NCBI GenBank assembly: GCA_032164295.1 | Contig: JAJHTX010000002.1 | Coordinates: forward strand, 2,728,001 to 2,792,000 | Reading direction: 5' to 3' | DNA length: 64,000 bases | DNA from: Inonotus obliquus | Lineage: Eukaryota; Basidiomycota; Agaricomycetes; Hymenochaetales; Hymenochaetaceae | Shown here: positions 36,501 through 49,962 of the stretch, piece after piece | Numbering within the stretch: position 1 is the stretch's first letter | Layout of the letters: every line of letters begins with the position of its first letter | Notes under the pieces: model-generated | Told to the model about the DNA's origin: nothing | Seen by the model: only the letters and a program-made list of their open reading frames with translations | Database searches by the model: none | Position numbers and translations under genes: made by a program

Positions 36501-37639
36501 AATTCTATCGTGAAGCCTCGGATGTGCAATTCGACGAAACGGGTAACCGGAAGCGAAAGTACAGATACGGAGATGAAGATGAGATAGAGCTTGAGCAACA
36601 AGAAAGAAAGCGCCGTCAAGCTTTGAATAAAGAGTTCAAGCACTTCGCGGAAAAGATTGCTGAGGCGTGCGCAGGCTCTGTCAGTCTGTTTACTAGTCAC
36701 TGTCTTGCTAAATGACTGATTGCCATGAGTAGACTGGAGATCCAATAGAAGCGGACATCCCGTTCCGCGAACTCGCTTTTGAGGGCGTGCCCTTCCGAAC
36801 AAACGTCAAACTGCAACCCACGACTGAATGTTTGGTTCATCTCACCGACGCGCCATTCCTTGTCGTAACGCTCAGCGAGATTGAAATTGCTTCGTTAGAA
36901 CGTGTACAATGGGGATTGAAGCAATTTGACATGGTCCTTGTCTTCACGGACTTTACGCGGCCGCCGCTTCAGATTAACTCAATTCCTACTGCGCAGTTAG
37001 ATGATGTAAAGAACTGGCTAGAGTGAGTCTTTCAGATAATGATTCATGGCAAGACAAACTCACTTTCCCCGTTAAAAGCTCCGTAGATATACCACTTGCT
37101 GAGAGTCCTGTGAACTTGAACTGGGGTCCGATAATGAAAACCATCAACGAATCCCCATACGACTTCTTTCAGCAGGGAGGATGGAGCTTCTTGGGAACAG
37201 GTACCGGCGAAGAAGAGGAGGAGATGGAGTCAGATACAGAATCAGAGTTTGCGGCTGACACAGACGAACTCATGGCATCGGAGAGCGAGGACTCCGTGAG
37301 TGAATTTGGTGACTCTGATGCTAGCGACGACTCCGGCAGTGCTTCAAGCTTTGGCGAAGATGAATCTAGTGGTAGGTGTCCAGTATCATGTTGGGACCAT
37401 TGAACGATTGTTGATGAGTTGTTGCAGGCGATGATTGGGATGAGCTAGAAAGGAAAGCGGAGAAAGGTGAGGTTTTCCGCTTTGTTAAGGTAGCTGTCTG
37501 GCTTACTCTCGGGTGCTTGCTAGCCGACAAAAAGAGAGTCGTTAACGGCAAGCGTCGAGATTCTGATGACTCCGAGTCTGATAGACCAAAGAAGAGTAAA
37601 TCCTCCACAAAGGTGAACGGGGCCAGGAAGGGGAAGTGA
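33574..37639 (+). CDS. SPT16: FACT complex subunit Spt16
   Basis: Spt16 is the large subunit of FACT, the histone chaperone that dismantles and rebuilds nucleosomes ahead of and behind RNA and DNA polymerases. The ATG at 33574 gives [20 protein letters not shown], leading into the inactive aminopeptidase-like N-terminal domain ([38 protein letters not shown]). The middle domain includes [25 protein letters not shown] exons, [40 protein letters not shown] and [20 protein letters not shown], the last being the Rtt106-like PH region. The C-terminus is the usual acidic tail ([13 protein letters not shown] onward) ending [16 protein letters not shown], with TGA at 37637-37639. There are many short introns across the gene. 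Confidence 0.95.
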
Positions 37640-37959
37640 TTTGCGTACCGATGCTCTGTTTCATATCCTCGCTGGACTTACGGAAGTTTATATATGGATG
37701 TCATGTCCACGGAGCATCCTGAAATTTTTGGTTCTTTGTTCCATTTCTCCCTTTGCTTGTCTTTCGATCATAAATATGAAATTGTAGTGCATTTTATTAC
37801 ATCTTTCGCTTCCATCGACAGTCAGATGCTTGGAATCCGGATTGCGTGAGCCTGTGCAGGAAAGAAGTGCTAAGTGTTTCTTTCGCTTCAAGTAAGGTAG
37901 TGACGTCGATCAAAAAAAACTTTTCGGAATGGGAATATGACTCCTTTTCACTAACAATC

Positions 37960-39251
37960 ATGACTCGTCCTCAGTCCTCAGTCCTACTGCAGAAAGTGCG
38001 AAGCTTTGCTTTTGAACGAATACTCAGCGAAGGTATGCGTATTACTCAACCTTGTTCTATCAATTACTTACCCAGGGTCTTAGATCTGATCACTCATAAC
38101 TTCTCATTACTGGGAACACTCCCTTCATCCGACTCATCAGATGGGTCACGCTCCCAGGCAATCTTGCGCATTGAGCGAATGCCACTGTCAGGCAGCATCT
38201 CAGGAATTATTCAACGTAAGAATGCATTAGAGAAAGTAGAGCTAATTGAATCCACCGACATTGTAAGCTATCTAACTTGAGTCTTCCTCGATTGATCTTA
38301 TCCTGCTCGAACTCTTCGTAGTATTCATGGTTACTCGCTTGGTTTGCAAGAGATGAAGACGTGCCGGATGCAAAGATAAGTATCATTTGTCCGGCGACGG
38401 ACGTGCACATACGCAAGGTGGAATACGAGGCTCAGTGTTCGATGGTTCTAACCACTAATAAATGCTCAGTATTCGAGCCAGTCAATCATGATGGTCAAGG
38501 AGACGCCTGAGCTCTACGAGAGCATAGTCAAGCCATTTATCCGCGCGTTTCCACCTTCGAGGACGCAATGGTAAGTATTATAACCTAGGAAGAAGTCTAA
38601 CTGATTACCCCCCCCCCTTCAAAGGGTCGAAAATATCTTGACGGGAATCTCAGAAGCAGACAAGGTCCTTTACAAAGACGAATCTCCAGAAACAGGGTTC
38701 CTCATTTTGCCAGACATGAAATGGGACCTAACAAATATCTCGACGCTGTATCTTGTTGCTCTAACATTGAACCGCAGTATTCGTTCACTGAGGGACTTGA
38801 GAAAAGAGCATATCCCACTGCTGAATAGCATACGCCATGAAGCAAACAACATTGTTAAGGAACGATGGGGATTAGAGCAGGGAAGCTTGCGATTCTATGT
38901 TCACTATCAACCTTCTTATTGTTAGTGATTTCAAGTTTCGTCATTTCCTGTGCTCCCTAACATCTCATACAGATCACTTCCATGTCCACATTGTCAATTC
39001 AAACTACACCGGACTGACTGGTATGAGTGTCGGACAGGCACATCTCTTGGAGGATTTGATTTCCTTGGTGAGTTTACTCAATGATGGTGCCTCATTGCTT
39101 GTGACTCACTTTGAATAAATAGATCGAACTCAGCGAAGATTCAGGACCGACTATTCTTGAGCGTATGACATTTACATATGGGTTGGGAGAGCAGCATGGA
39201 TTATTCGAGAGGATGAAAGCTGCTCAAGAAAGGTTGGATGCTGCTGAGTAA
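37960..39251 (+). CDS. DCS1: scavenger mRNA decapping enzyme, DcpS/Dcs1
   Basis: DcpS hydrolyses the cap dinucleotide left after 3'-to-5' mRNA decay, using a histidine-triad active site. The ATG at 37960 gives MTRPQSSVLLQKVRSFAFER. The N-terminal dimer domain includes SQAILRIERMPLSGSI and ISIICPATDVHIRKYSSQ. The HIT domain has FLILPDMKWDLTNISTLYL and, across an intron near 38922-38973, YYHFHVHIVN, which supplies the H-x-H-x-H triad. GLTGMSVGQAHLLEDLI and FTYGLGEQHGLFERM close the fold. The stop is TAA at 39249-39251. One intron acceptor is preceded by a run of ten C residues (38608-38617), an unusual polypyrimidine tract. The protein looks complete. Confidence 0.93.
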
Positions 39252-39351
39252 TCTAGAATAGTGTAATATCTTCTTCCTTTTATGGTACCAAAGAACTGCT
39301 CTCTCCCTCCCCGGACCTGTCCAGTCTTCAAGCTTTCGCGTCACATATAAC

Positions 39352-39687
39352 ATGAGACCGACGCTTTCACGGCTCGTAGCGATTGTTCCGCGTAAATCAA
39401 TACCAAAGCACCTTCAGGATCGTGTCGTCCCCTCACCGTTACGACCCGGCGAAAAACCAGCAGAACCAACACTTGTCGACCTCCTCATCGCACGAAGAGA
39501 GGCTCGTAATAAAGCGTATGCCGACGCACAACAGAAGTTGCAAGAAACAGGAGAACTGCAGGTCAATTCGAGTATTCAGCCGTGGCCTACGAACTTGCGC
39601 GTTGAGCCGGTGGTGAAACGTGAGGCTTTTGCGAAAATTACGAAAGAGGCCCGGATGGCGTTGAAGGAAGCGTTGAAGGAGCGATAG
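39352..39687 (+). CDS. small basic protein, possibly mitochondrial
   Basis: An intronless 111-residue frame lies only 100 bp after DCS1. It starts MRPTLSRLVAIVPRKSIPK, an Arg/Lys-containing, Ser/Thr-containing and acid-free beginning like a mitochondrial targeting sequence. It continues VDLLIARREARNKAYADA, a likely charged helix, and ends RMALKEALKER. I do not recognise the family. Size, charge and layout would fit a small fungal mitochondrial ribosomal or assembly protein, but this is inference from composition only. Confidence 0.6.
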   Translation: MRPTLSRLVAIVPRKSIPKHLQDRVVPSPLRPGEKPAEPTLVDLLIARREARNKAYADAQQKLQETGELQVNSSIQPWPTNLRVEPVVKREAFAKITKEARMALKEALKER

Positions 39688-39872
39688 AGTGCTAGTGCGT
39701 ATTTACTTTCATTTCAACGATCTTCTACTAACGATCCTCTACTCACGAAGCGGACGTCTTACAGCTATTTCTCGCTGCGTTGCACATTAGGTACAGCAAG
39801 CAATCCGACATTATTCGATCACACTCCAATTCTCTACAAATGATGATTGTGTTCTATGTCTAATGGGATGAA

Positions 39873-41172
39873 TCAACTTTCGCTGGCATGACTTTCCACC
39901 TCTGCCCGTTCCTGGCCCTCCTTCATTATTCGCTCTATCAGTTTATTATACTTCTCAGCACATTGCAAATGAAGTGCGTGACCAGCATTCTCGAACATCT
40001 CGTACTCGGCTTCAGGCATGTGTTCCTTCAAGTACTGGCTATTGCGAGGGTCTACGAGATGATCATTGTCGCCGGTAACAATGAGTACCTTGGGTACACG
40101 TCGTGATATGTCGCGAAGTCTATCAGGTGTGACTCGGTGCGTCAGCGCTGCGTACATTTGTGACAGAGAACCCATAAGCGACTGCAGTCGGATTGCGGCT
40201 ATACGCTTTTGGTATTCCTGTTTGCGGAAATGGTTAATTCGGGCGGATTCTCGTCGTGGATAACCATATGTATGCTCATACCTCTGCCTGGATATCCCTA
40301 TTCGTACGATTCTCCGGGACGCCCTCCGCTTTTGCATCGAGGTAATCCTCTGGAAATAGCATGTCGAGAGCTAGCGGTACCTTCTTATAAGGATCCGATA
40401 TTGCGATTAGGCGCGCAAGGGTGAAGGTTCCTTTCCACTGTACCGAGAGGTACATGAGAGCTGCAACGAAAGGTTAAAATTGGAGGCACGAACTGGTGGA
40501 AAATTCGACCAAGGCCTCCCGCCAGGAGTAGTGACGGTAAGTGTCAAAGAAGCGATTCTCTCCGGTATTATACTAGCCAGCTCTGGAACAGAATCGTGTT
40601 TAAGAAATCAGCAATTAGAACGGAATGGACTCTTACCCATCGCAATCATTCCGCCCAAGCTAGCTCCGACAACGTGCACCTCGCGCTTCTTGGTCCAACC
40701 AATATAGTCAAGCAGAACTACCACGTCTTCTGCCATACCAGACGTACTGCAATGGGTATCTATCGTTGGTCGGAGTGATTGCGCAGCGGGGTACGTTAGT
40801 GGTACTCACGTATACGGACCACGAGGTGTCGCACTATTTCCGACTCCCCGATTGTCGAATACGAGAACACTGTGTTGACCAGAACGACCGAAATATCTTA
40901 CTTGCGGTTCCCAAGAGAATGATGTGCTGTTTAGACTGCAGAAAAAAGAAAGATATATTACTTGTTCTATTCGTGATTTGTAAAACCGCGCACCCCATAA
41001 TGAACACCACTTTCTCTGGACCACTGCCATGGATTTCGTAGTAGAGAGAATGGCTTTCTAATGGATCGTTATCCTGTCCTCGCATGTGAGTGACGGGGCA
41101 CAAACCCTTCTTGACAAGGGTCGTTGGGTCAAAGATTGTCTTGTATTTGCTTTCGTCGAGTTCTTCCGCCAT
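39873..41172 (-). CDS. alpha/beta hydrolase
   Basis: A serine hydrolase of the alpha/beta fold. From the ATG at 41172 it begins MAEELDESKYKTIFDPTTLV, then SLYYEIHGSGPEKVVFIMG and, in the next exon, HSVLVFDNRGVGNSATPRGPY, the DNRG segment after strand 4. After a further intron comes VVLLDYIGWTKKREVHVVGA continuing SLGGMIAM, giving the nucleophile elbow G-A-S-L-G. The acid and histidine are visible in VLIVTGDNDHLVDP and FENAGHALHLQ. The triad Ser-Asp-His is therefore complete. The product ends VESHASES at 39873. Substrate unknown. The gene is divergent from HRQ1 with about 200 bp between starts. Confidence 0.85.
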
Positions 41173-41373
41173 CCTGCCGGTAAAGCTACAATCAAATGAA
41201 GTTGAGGACGAGGAGGTAGAGAGAATTGAGGACATGCACACGACTCACCGGCGATCTAACGGAATGATCTCATCGGCACGTGAGGGAATACTATTTTTGG
41301 CGTGGCGCGTCTTGTTCAACTTGTAGTATACTCTCCGTTGTTCAGTTCAGAACTTGAATCTACGGTGGATGCC

Positions 41374-44300
41374 ATGTCCAGCGCCTCGTCAAGCATGATT
41401 ACCTCCGTCAAAGGTCGTAAAAGACGTAAGAGCAGTCCTCCGTCCTCAAACGATCCAGAGACGCCAGAAGAAGCCTTCAAGTTGCGCGACAAGCCCAAGA
41501 AATCTAGAGTGACACTTAAAGGTAAAGGAAAAGCAAGAGAACAAGATCGGGCTCATTGGCCAGAGTATTTCGTTGAGGTACGCACAAGACTGCAAACTAC
41601 GTGAAGCTCTGAGCACCACCACCTGAAATTTCGACATGGTAGTTATATAAGGTCAGTGGAAACTATAGTTCAATGTCTACCGCAGAGATGACCAAATTAC
41701 CTCGACAAGATTTTCAAGGTAGTCCGCGCTATGTCAAGCTGGGCATATTGACTCAAAGCTCAAAGGCTCTCAACAATGTGCTGGCATTTTGTTCGTCACG
41801 TAAACATCTAGCGATCACTTTCCCCGTCGTTCGTCAGTCCGTGGAGGCTAGTCTCAATAAGCAAGTATCATCCGTGCAGCATGTCTATTTAATCTTTTTA
41901 ATCTCGAGCACTCACGACTGTTAGACCTCTTGAGCTTGAAAAGGTTGCAGAACTAAAGTGCGCGTTTTCCTTGTCCTTCCTTAGTTGATTAGGCTCAGAC
42001 AGACCAGAGCATTGTTACCAGACCTCATTCGATTCGCTTACATTCCTCGCGATGAACTGCGTATCAACGCTGAAGCTCAAAATCTGTCTGCGAGAGAGAA
42101 GAAAGATCGCGCACGGTCCCCCGACTTCTCCGCCTTCACTATTGGAAGTAGCTCGGCCGGTTTCTCTCATAGCACGCCGCACGAAGAGGAACATGTACTT
42201 GTTTTGGACTTCGCAGCTGCCAAGGGTTCGGCCAAAAAGCCTAACACGTCATCGTATGCTCTCGCCTATTTGTCAAAGAGACTATTTACTCAAGCCATGA
42301 CGTGCAAGTTACGCGTATCAGCTCCCGCCGGCCATGAGTCCAGCTGCAGTCAAGAAGCTGATCGAGAAACGAAATCAACGTTTTGAGCACGCAGTGAATG
42401 AGTATGACATCCCCAGTTCCGTTTGATTACCATTCTTAGCGGCCAGTTCCTTAGGTTACTTGAAGCAGTGGTCGATTCAGATGATCCTGCACTCCTTATC
42501 CAGAATGCGTCCCGGGCTCATATCCCTGTCGACCCGAATGCCAAGAAGAAAGAAATCATCGACGAGAATACGCAAAGCCAGAGTGTCCCGGATCCATCGT
42601 TGCGGGAAAGCATCGACAACATCCTAGAAGAGGTCATGTCTTCAGAGTGGTACAGGAACCAAATAGTAGATAGACGGATATTTGAAGCGAAGGACGGCCG
42701 GATAGGTGAGACTCCGCATTTAATATACATTGATGATCCCTAATAAGTGAACAGGGACACTTGCAGTCCCTATTTCAAGCACTATAATGCAAGCCCTTCG
42801 TGGCTCAAGGGATATTTCGTCATTCTACACACACCAGGCACGAGCCATTGACGCTATCCGAGAAGGCAGGAATGTCATCGTATCCACGAGTACTGCCTCA
42901 GGGAAGAGCGTAATTTATCAGGTACACTACTATTTAGTTGTCTCCGTTAGTAGACTAACTCTTGATTCTATTGTCAAGGTTCCTATGTTGAGATTTCTAG
43001 AGGAGGACCGTGGCTCCAAAGCGTTCTACATTTATCCGACAAAGGTCTGTAATTTATCTAGAAGTTCAATTTGATTTCTCATGGCAAGTGAAGGCTCTGG
43101 CGCAAGATCAACGAGTCGCATTGGAACAGCTACTTTGGGCATGTGAAGGACTTGAACATATCAAGGTCGCTAATTATGACGGAGATACGCCCATGGACCA
43201 GAGAGCTGGTATCCATCATCGTTGCTAATGTAACCTTTCTTCGTCTAATATTTTGTTGTATTGCAGGCATACGAGAGTCGACTTCTGTGATCTTCACCAA
43301 TTTTGTGGGGAATTAGCTTTTGTTGTATCCCCGTTCCAGTCTCACCGTGCTTTCGCAAAACAGGATATGTTACATGCATCTATACTCCCTCACGAAGAGA
43401 ATTGGCGTCAGTGAGTGACCTTCCACTGGCCTGTATTATTGCGCCCTTGTCACATCTAACTTGTCTCAGGTTTCTCAAGAATCTGAAGCTCATTGCCGTG
43501 GACGAGCTTCATTATTACTCAGGCGTCTTCGGGACGTACGTTACCATCATACCTCACCCTTATCTATCAGTTCTTATGCGTGCACCATATAGACATGTTG
43601 CATATATCATGCGGAGACTACGAAGGATCTGCGCAGCGGTCGGCAGTAAGCCTGACAGTTGTGAATTCGAACACCATGCCGCATGCCGACAATTTCCCAG
43701 ATCGCAGGGTTCAATTCGTTTCTTGCAGTGCGACGATCTCAAATCCTCTCCAGCATATGAAGAATATCTTTGGAATTGATGTTAGCACCCCAGGATATCA
43801 GAGTGGCAGTCGTTCTAATTTCTGCATTTTCCAGGACATCGAAGTCATTACGGATGACGGTGCTCCTTCTGGCAAAAAGGATTTTATCATCTGGAATCCA
43901 CCGCCTAATGATACCATGGATCCCACTTTGGGTCGATGCAGCTCATTAGTCGAAGCCACGAATCTCATGAGGTTCCTAATGAGGAAAGGAGTAAGAGCAA
44001 TCCTCTTTTGCAAGGTAAGTTATTAACAATTCCTCCAAATCGGTATACTAGGCTCATGCTCTTACAGTATAGGAAAATGTGTGAACTGGTGAGTCGATAA
44101 AGTTTTTTTTGTCGTGTATGTGTTCCACAATGCCTGTATGTAGGCAATGAAGAAACTGAGGCAAGACCTGAGTGCGGAAGGCCGTCATGATATTTTGGCC
44201 CGAGTAAAGGCTTATCGTGGAGGTGTGTATTATTATACTGTTTCCCTAGAAATCCGCTTCGAAGCTGAGTCGTTAATTATCCTCCGCCAAGGGTATTCAC

Positions 44301-46466
44301 AGCAGGTGAGAACAGCATGATCGCATTGCAACCTTCCACTTACATACCCATTTGCCCAACCCGTCGACAATAGGATCGTCGGAATATAGAGCAGGAGGCT
44401 TTCTCGGGAAGTCTCCTTGGGATTGTTGCAACGAATGCGCTAGAACTTGGTGTAGATATTGGCGTACTCGATGCTGTCATTATGCTGGGATATCCGTTCG
44501 GCATCGCAAATCTCGTGCGTTTCTTTTTTGAAACTTCATTATTGTCAACCATGTCAACCCGACCAATGTATTTTTACAGAGACAACAAGCCGGTCGTGCA
44601 GGGCGCAGGGCACGAGATTCATTGGCTGTTCTCGTAGCTGACTCCTTACCGCTCGATCAGTACTATGTACAATACCCAGGCGAACTACATAACAAAAAAG
44701 GCGACGATCTCCTTATCGACCTCGATAGTAGAGTCATCCTTGAAGCGCATCTGCAATGTGCTGCTTTCGAGATGCCTCTGACTGATGAAGATTCTACGTA
44801 CTTCGGACCTCGATTGCGAAAGATATGTGACGCTTGTCTATCAAAAGATAAGGAAGGATGGTATGTTTATTTTCTTCCAGTTGCATTTCCATCGCGCTTG
44901 GCTGATCAGGTAAATAGGTATCACCCCAATACGAATTTCCTTCCATACCCAAGCAAGCATGTCTCCATTCGAGGCATACAAGACCAAACATACACCATCA
45001 TGGATGTTACTGATGTAGGTCAGGATGGAAGAGGTGCGAAGGTACTGGAGGAAATAGAGCTATTCAGAGCGATGTTTGAAGCTTTCGAGGGAGCTGTCGT
45101 GAGTCCTCCCTCCCTGACGCATCCTACTTATCTATAATCTAGTGTTGACTTTTTTAAGTTCATGCATCAAGGATTGACGTTTATTGTAATTTCGCTCCGC
45201 GTTGCCGGACATTCCAGCACGTCTGATAATCCCATACAGGTTCAAGAAATTAGCCACGATTCAAGAGTAGCCAAAATCATTCGTGCTGACGTGAATTGGA
45301 CGACAAAGCCTAGGTCCGTGCATAATTTACCTCCCTTCCTCTCCATCTCATACAGGCATACTTGCAGAGATTTCACGTACGTTCCTTCAGGAAAAGCATG
45401 GATGATGTGATTCATGATATTTCGGATACAGAGACATTGATGCACTCCAGACGCATCGTATTAGAGAGATCAAGGGTTCCAAACAGCGCGCATACTATGG
45501 TCGTGAGTACAGTTCTCTTCTTCATGCGTCCTTCTCGAGTTCAGTGGCACTCGATCCTAGGTGTCGAATTGAAGACAATCGTGTTCGGTGAGAACTATAT
45601 GACTTTCACCCATCAGAATTATCCTAACTTCTATCCTTCAAAGGTTACTTCAAAGTCCGGTATGTATCATTCAACGGACTGTCCAACGCGCTCAAAGTTT
45701 TGCTCCAGAAACAACGTCATACTAGACACAGTAGATTTAGAAATGCCTCCATTCGAGCGTCATACAACCGGTTTCTGGATAGATCTTCCAAAATCAACTT
45801 TGGATATCCTACATTCCAAAGGCATTAATGCAGCCGAAGCCATTCACTCTGCAGCCCATGCGGTGCTGAATCGCTTCCCTCTTGCGGCGGACGTAAGAAC
45901 GGAATGTAAGGTACCGGTGAAAGAGTATCTTGCCGTAGGATCGAAGAGGAAGCGTCCAGCTAGGCAAGTATCTTCACTAAGCGATTCCTGCTCGCAGAAG
46001 ACTTATGTTAATCTTGGCGTTTTATAGACTCATCTTCTTCGATAGCGCTGGCACGGATGGTGCAATAGCAGCGAAGGCATTTGATCATGGTATATATTCG
46101 TGCTTGAACATGAGAGACCTTTCACGCTAACAATGCTCGTTAGTTTCAGACCTTATGCACGATGCCTTCGAGGCAATCGAATCTTGCACATGCGAAGATG
46201 GATGTGATAAGTGTAAGTATGCCTGCATTAACCGCGTTTCACGGGTGGACTAACAGCTCTGGCTAGGCATTCGCAGCGCTTATTGCAAGGAGCAAAACAT
46301 CGTACAATCAAAAATTGGGGCTCAAATCGTTATTCGCGGCATACTCGGCCTGCCTATTAACATTGGGGCCATACCAGAGGGCGAGTCAGGCGGGTACGAT
46401 ACTATTGTAGAGGCTGCGCCCGTTCGCGCGGTGGATGGTGTGGAAATCGAGTACTACGCAGATTAA
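41374..46466 (+). CDS. HRQ1: Hrq1, RecQ-like ATP-dependent DNA helicase
   Basis: Hrq1 is the fungal relative of RECQL4, a 3'-5' helicase in telomere maintenance and interstrand-crosslink repair. The ATG at 41374 gives [19 protein letters not shown], a basic, disordered start. The helicase core shows [12 protein letters not shown], Walker [30 protein letters not shown], motif [14 protein letters not shown] (DELH), [13 protein letters not shown], then motifs IV-VI including [17 protein letters not shown] and [14 protein letters not shown]. The C-terminal DUF1998-type region has [20 protein letters not shown] and a four-Cys cluster, [10 protein letters not shown] with later C. It ends [11 protein letters not shown] at 46464-46466. 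About twenty short introns are spread through it; many exon edges are inferred. The next gene converges, with 48 bp between stops. Confidence 0.92.
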
Positions 46467-46514
46467 ACATATCCCACGAAAGAGCAGATGGAAATCTATG
46501 TATTTTGGCGTCTA

Positions 46515-49500
46515 CTATTTGAGTGGATCGAAATCGCCCCAATCGTCTTTAGTAGGCTTCTTCCCAGCATCGGCACTCCATGGTTGCGAAGGTGTTGAAG
46601 GTGCTAGAATGGTACTCATCGAGAAAGGTGAGGGAGAAGAGACTAGTGGAGGTGTGGAAGTCGATGGGAAAGGCGCAGCAGGAGGCAAAGTTACATTGTA
46701 ATTCGGCTTGGTGGGTTCTAGAGTCGTCACTTGAGTGGCCGGAGTAGATGAAGCCATGTAATTCGGGAAGGACGGTCGTATCATGTGTGTTAAAGGAGGT
46801 GTGGACATGCTGAGTGCTGGTGATTGCATCGGCGCGGCCATGGCAGGTGTAATGAACGTTGACGACGGTGTCCTGGAGGGGTTGCCTAATGTGCTTCGAG
46901 AGAGAGTCGTTGGTGAAGCCAATGGTGGGGGAAGGGTCTGTGGAGATGCAGTTGCCGACGCTCTCTGTGTCTGGAATGTCGACGAATTGGCAGAGGGGCT
47001 CTGTACCTGTGGACTCTGTAGGTGTACCGGTTAATATAATACTAAAACATTCACAACGAGTTGATGACACGCACATCATTAAGCAAACTACCCCACACGT
47101 CATCATCCCAACTCTTTCCATTCTCAATGATAGCATCTGGCTTAACGGTGCTTGTTGATGCTCCAGCAACAAGGCTCGCAAAGTCAATACCGTTTGCGGA
47201 ACCTCCACCAGTGGCTGCGAATCCTTGATCGGTCCCCGATTTGTCCTCAATACGCTGGGAGTCTTTCAGGAATTGTAAATGTTCTCGCTCGACTCGCTCG
47301 CCAAGCTTCTTTATCGCTGACATGAAGCGTTGGAATTGCGCGATGTTCAGTACTAGTTTCAAATCAGTATGCAGAGGACATTGTTCAGCATATGAATAAG
47401 TTGCGTACGTGGACCCATGGACATAGTCCAAAGTTGTGGCAATACGAGTGTTGCAACTGCCTCACGATCCACCTTGTAACCCATCGCTTCATGTACTGCC
47501 AGTGTAGCAAGCTATGGAGCTTATAAGTGGAAGAAAGCCATCGGATCAGAGATATTAACATTACCATTACAGCTGGTTCTAAAGCAAGGCGTTAGCTCCA
47601 TGTATTATGATGCAACGTCATTACTTACCCTTGGTCCGTATTCGTGATAGAAGCGGCACAAGCTTTTGCGTCAAGCTCAGCTAAAAGGGAGAGTTAGAAA
47701 ACGAAGAGAGACTTTAGAAAAGACAAGAGTACCTGATCCAAGGTCTTGACCATCTCTAAGAAAGTCTCCAATGTCGCGACTTTTACGGATAGTATCCTAG
47801 TTTTGGTGAACACAAGCTTTGCGGTGGTAAATTATCTGCTAGTAGTTGTCAGTATGGAATAACTTACTGCTACACGTGGGAACAACACTCCTTGGACCTC
47901 GGCATAGTCAATAGTCTCGCATAGGTCTGGTACAATTTTGAGCGCGCGTTCTTGTACCTGTCATATATTCATTTCAATTCGATCGCAGACCCTGAAAATA
48001 AGAAGCTTACTATCGCATGATCAGATTCCAGGGCGTTATATACAAGAGGAAGGACATCTACAGAGTATGGTAGCGTCACTGAGCGAACGCAAGCCGGATT
48101 ACGAAAAAAAATAGGACCTACGTTCTCGAAACACAGCTTTGTCCGTCTTGCTCTGAAGGAGCGACAGGTTGTCGAGGAGTGTTATCATATTCTGTGGTGG
48201 TTCCTTCAACGCAAACAATGGTTTCAAACTCGGTAGAACAGTGGACGAGAATTGAGATGGGGAAAGACTCTTCGAGATAGCAAAAACGTTGGGCAAGATG
48301 TAAGGGAGGAGGAATGTATCTTTCATCTACGAGAAACCATCAATGACAATGAACCTACTGTAAAAGTCATCGGAACGAACCTCCTCCACGAGCGACGGGA
48401 GAATCTTTCGGGTTTTGAGGCCCTCAGAGAATCTGTCCAGAACGCTAGTAAGCCCTTTCATAAAAGTGATTTTCTCCTCCCGCGTCTTCGACGCAAACGT
48501 CGACCGCTCGAGGAAGTTCAATGTCGATATTGACAATGACGAGAAAAACGGATGGGAAGGTAATGTCGTCGGTGTTGGCCGGTGAAGAGCATGTCGCGTG
48601 ATCATCGAGGAGAGCAATTCTACAATGAAGGACGGATTATCAGACGATCAGCTCTGCACCAACGGCAATGCGCAAACATACCTTTAAGCTCCGAATCAGA
48701 ACGCTCGAGAGTACGGAAACCTCGTGCCAAGTTTTCTCGCAAACTAGCGGGATTATTGTGGTTTCGGAAAGGTGGACTCCCATTGTTGTGTACAGCATAA
48801 ATCAAGCACCCTAAAGAGTACATGTCGGATTCGGTTACTAGTTGTTCGTCAAGAACGTATTCCGGTGCTAGAAAGGAAACCCATAAGAGTAAGAATACGC
48901 AAAGAAGGAGATTACATACCCAAGTAATCAAACGCTCGTTGTACATAGCCCGGAAGATAACTGTCGTGAATAGGAGGATGCCGGCCCGTAGGTGTTCCAT
49001 CTGTTCCAGACAAGGATATGGTGTGCCCGAGTCCACCTAATTTCCAATCACCCTGAAAGCGCATTAGACACGTGCCAATGTGAACGAGTTGGTACTAACA
49101 GAGGTATTAATCAAGACGCTTTCCGGATTGATATTCGAATGGATGCGACGTGCAGACGAGTGCAGAAAAGATAATCCTTTGCATATTTGAAGGATGCCTT
49201 TTTGTATCTGAGAAATACGAATGGGTCACATCAGAACTAGTCCGGTGGAGATCGAATTTCGGCGGGTACACACCTCTATTTCGTCAAGCTCGACTAATGG
49301 CGAAGATCGAGAGCCAGGAATCGAGAGATGAAGTGAGGAAAGGAGAGGTTCAGTCGCGAATATGACTTCTGCACGGGTCTCTTCCACCGGTTCGACCATC
49401 TCTATAACACAAACACATGTCGATAAATCAACAACCTATAATTCAGCCCATCGATACCAAAATACAATACCTAGAATATTCGGATGTCGAAGTTTCCCAA

Positions 49501-49962
49501 GAGCAGAAGCCTATTTCTCATCAGTCACAAAGCCATACCGACAAAGATATCATTCACACCTCAGCCTTCAAAGCTTCTACTATCTTCTCCTTTGCCGAGT
49601 TACTCATCCTCTCTGTATCTGGAGCCCGTTTGTCAAACGTCCACACGCTGACACGTTTACCAGTGACCTTGTGTGTTGCTGGTTGTACACGCCATGGTCC
49701 CACTACGGGAGTCCAGTTTCAGTCATAGCACCTAATACTTATATGACTTTAAGTACCCACCATGGAAAGTAGGAGCGAGTTGGGCTGTGGGTAAAGCAGC
49801 TGCGCTCGCGGTGGACGTCGAACTTGACGGTCCAGGTCCAGGCGTAGATGAACGACTACCAGAACCAAAACCTGGTAAAATGTGTGGTGACGACGGAGGC
49901 CCGATGTTATAGTTTGTTGAAATATTCGTTCGAGCAAAAAATGAAGTCGCTGCAGCCAGCAT
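46515..49962 (-). CDS. SCYL2-type (Scy1-like) pseudokinase
   Basis: A Scy1-family protein, closest to SCYL2/CVAK104 and fission yeast Ppk32. Relatives act in clathrin-linked Golgi-endosome traffic. From the ATG at 49962 (MLAAATSFFARTNIS) a Ser/Pro linker leads to the kinase-like domain: KRVSVWTFDKRAPD, LSRLRHPSILEMVEPVEET, then IQKGILQICKGLSFLHSSAR. Where an active kinase has HRD, this has RIHSNINPESVLIN; where it has DFG, this has WKLGGLGHTIS. Both catalytic aspartates are gone. LAPEYVLDEQLVTESDMYSL follows. The second half is the HEAT-repeat region (KSLSPSQFSSTVLPSLKPLF, VFREHVLPLVYNALESD, ERALKIVPDLCETI). A disordered Thr/Pro tail ends DDWGDFDPLK at 46515, with DF/DW motifs that suit adaptor binding. 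Numerous short introns. Confidence 0.9.

Noticed and set aside
46515..49962. Broken active kinase
   Set aside because: Loss of HRD and DFG aspartates is a known feature of Scy1-like pseudokinases, not decay.
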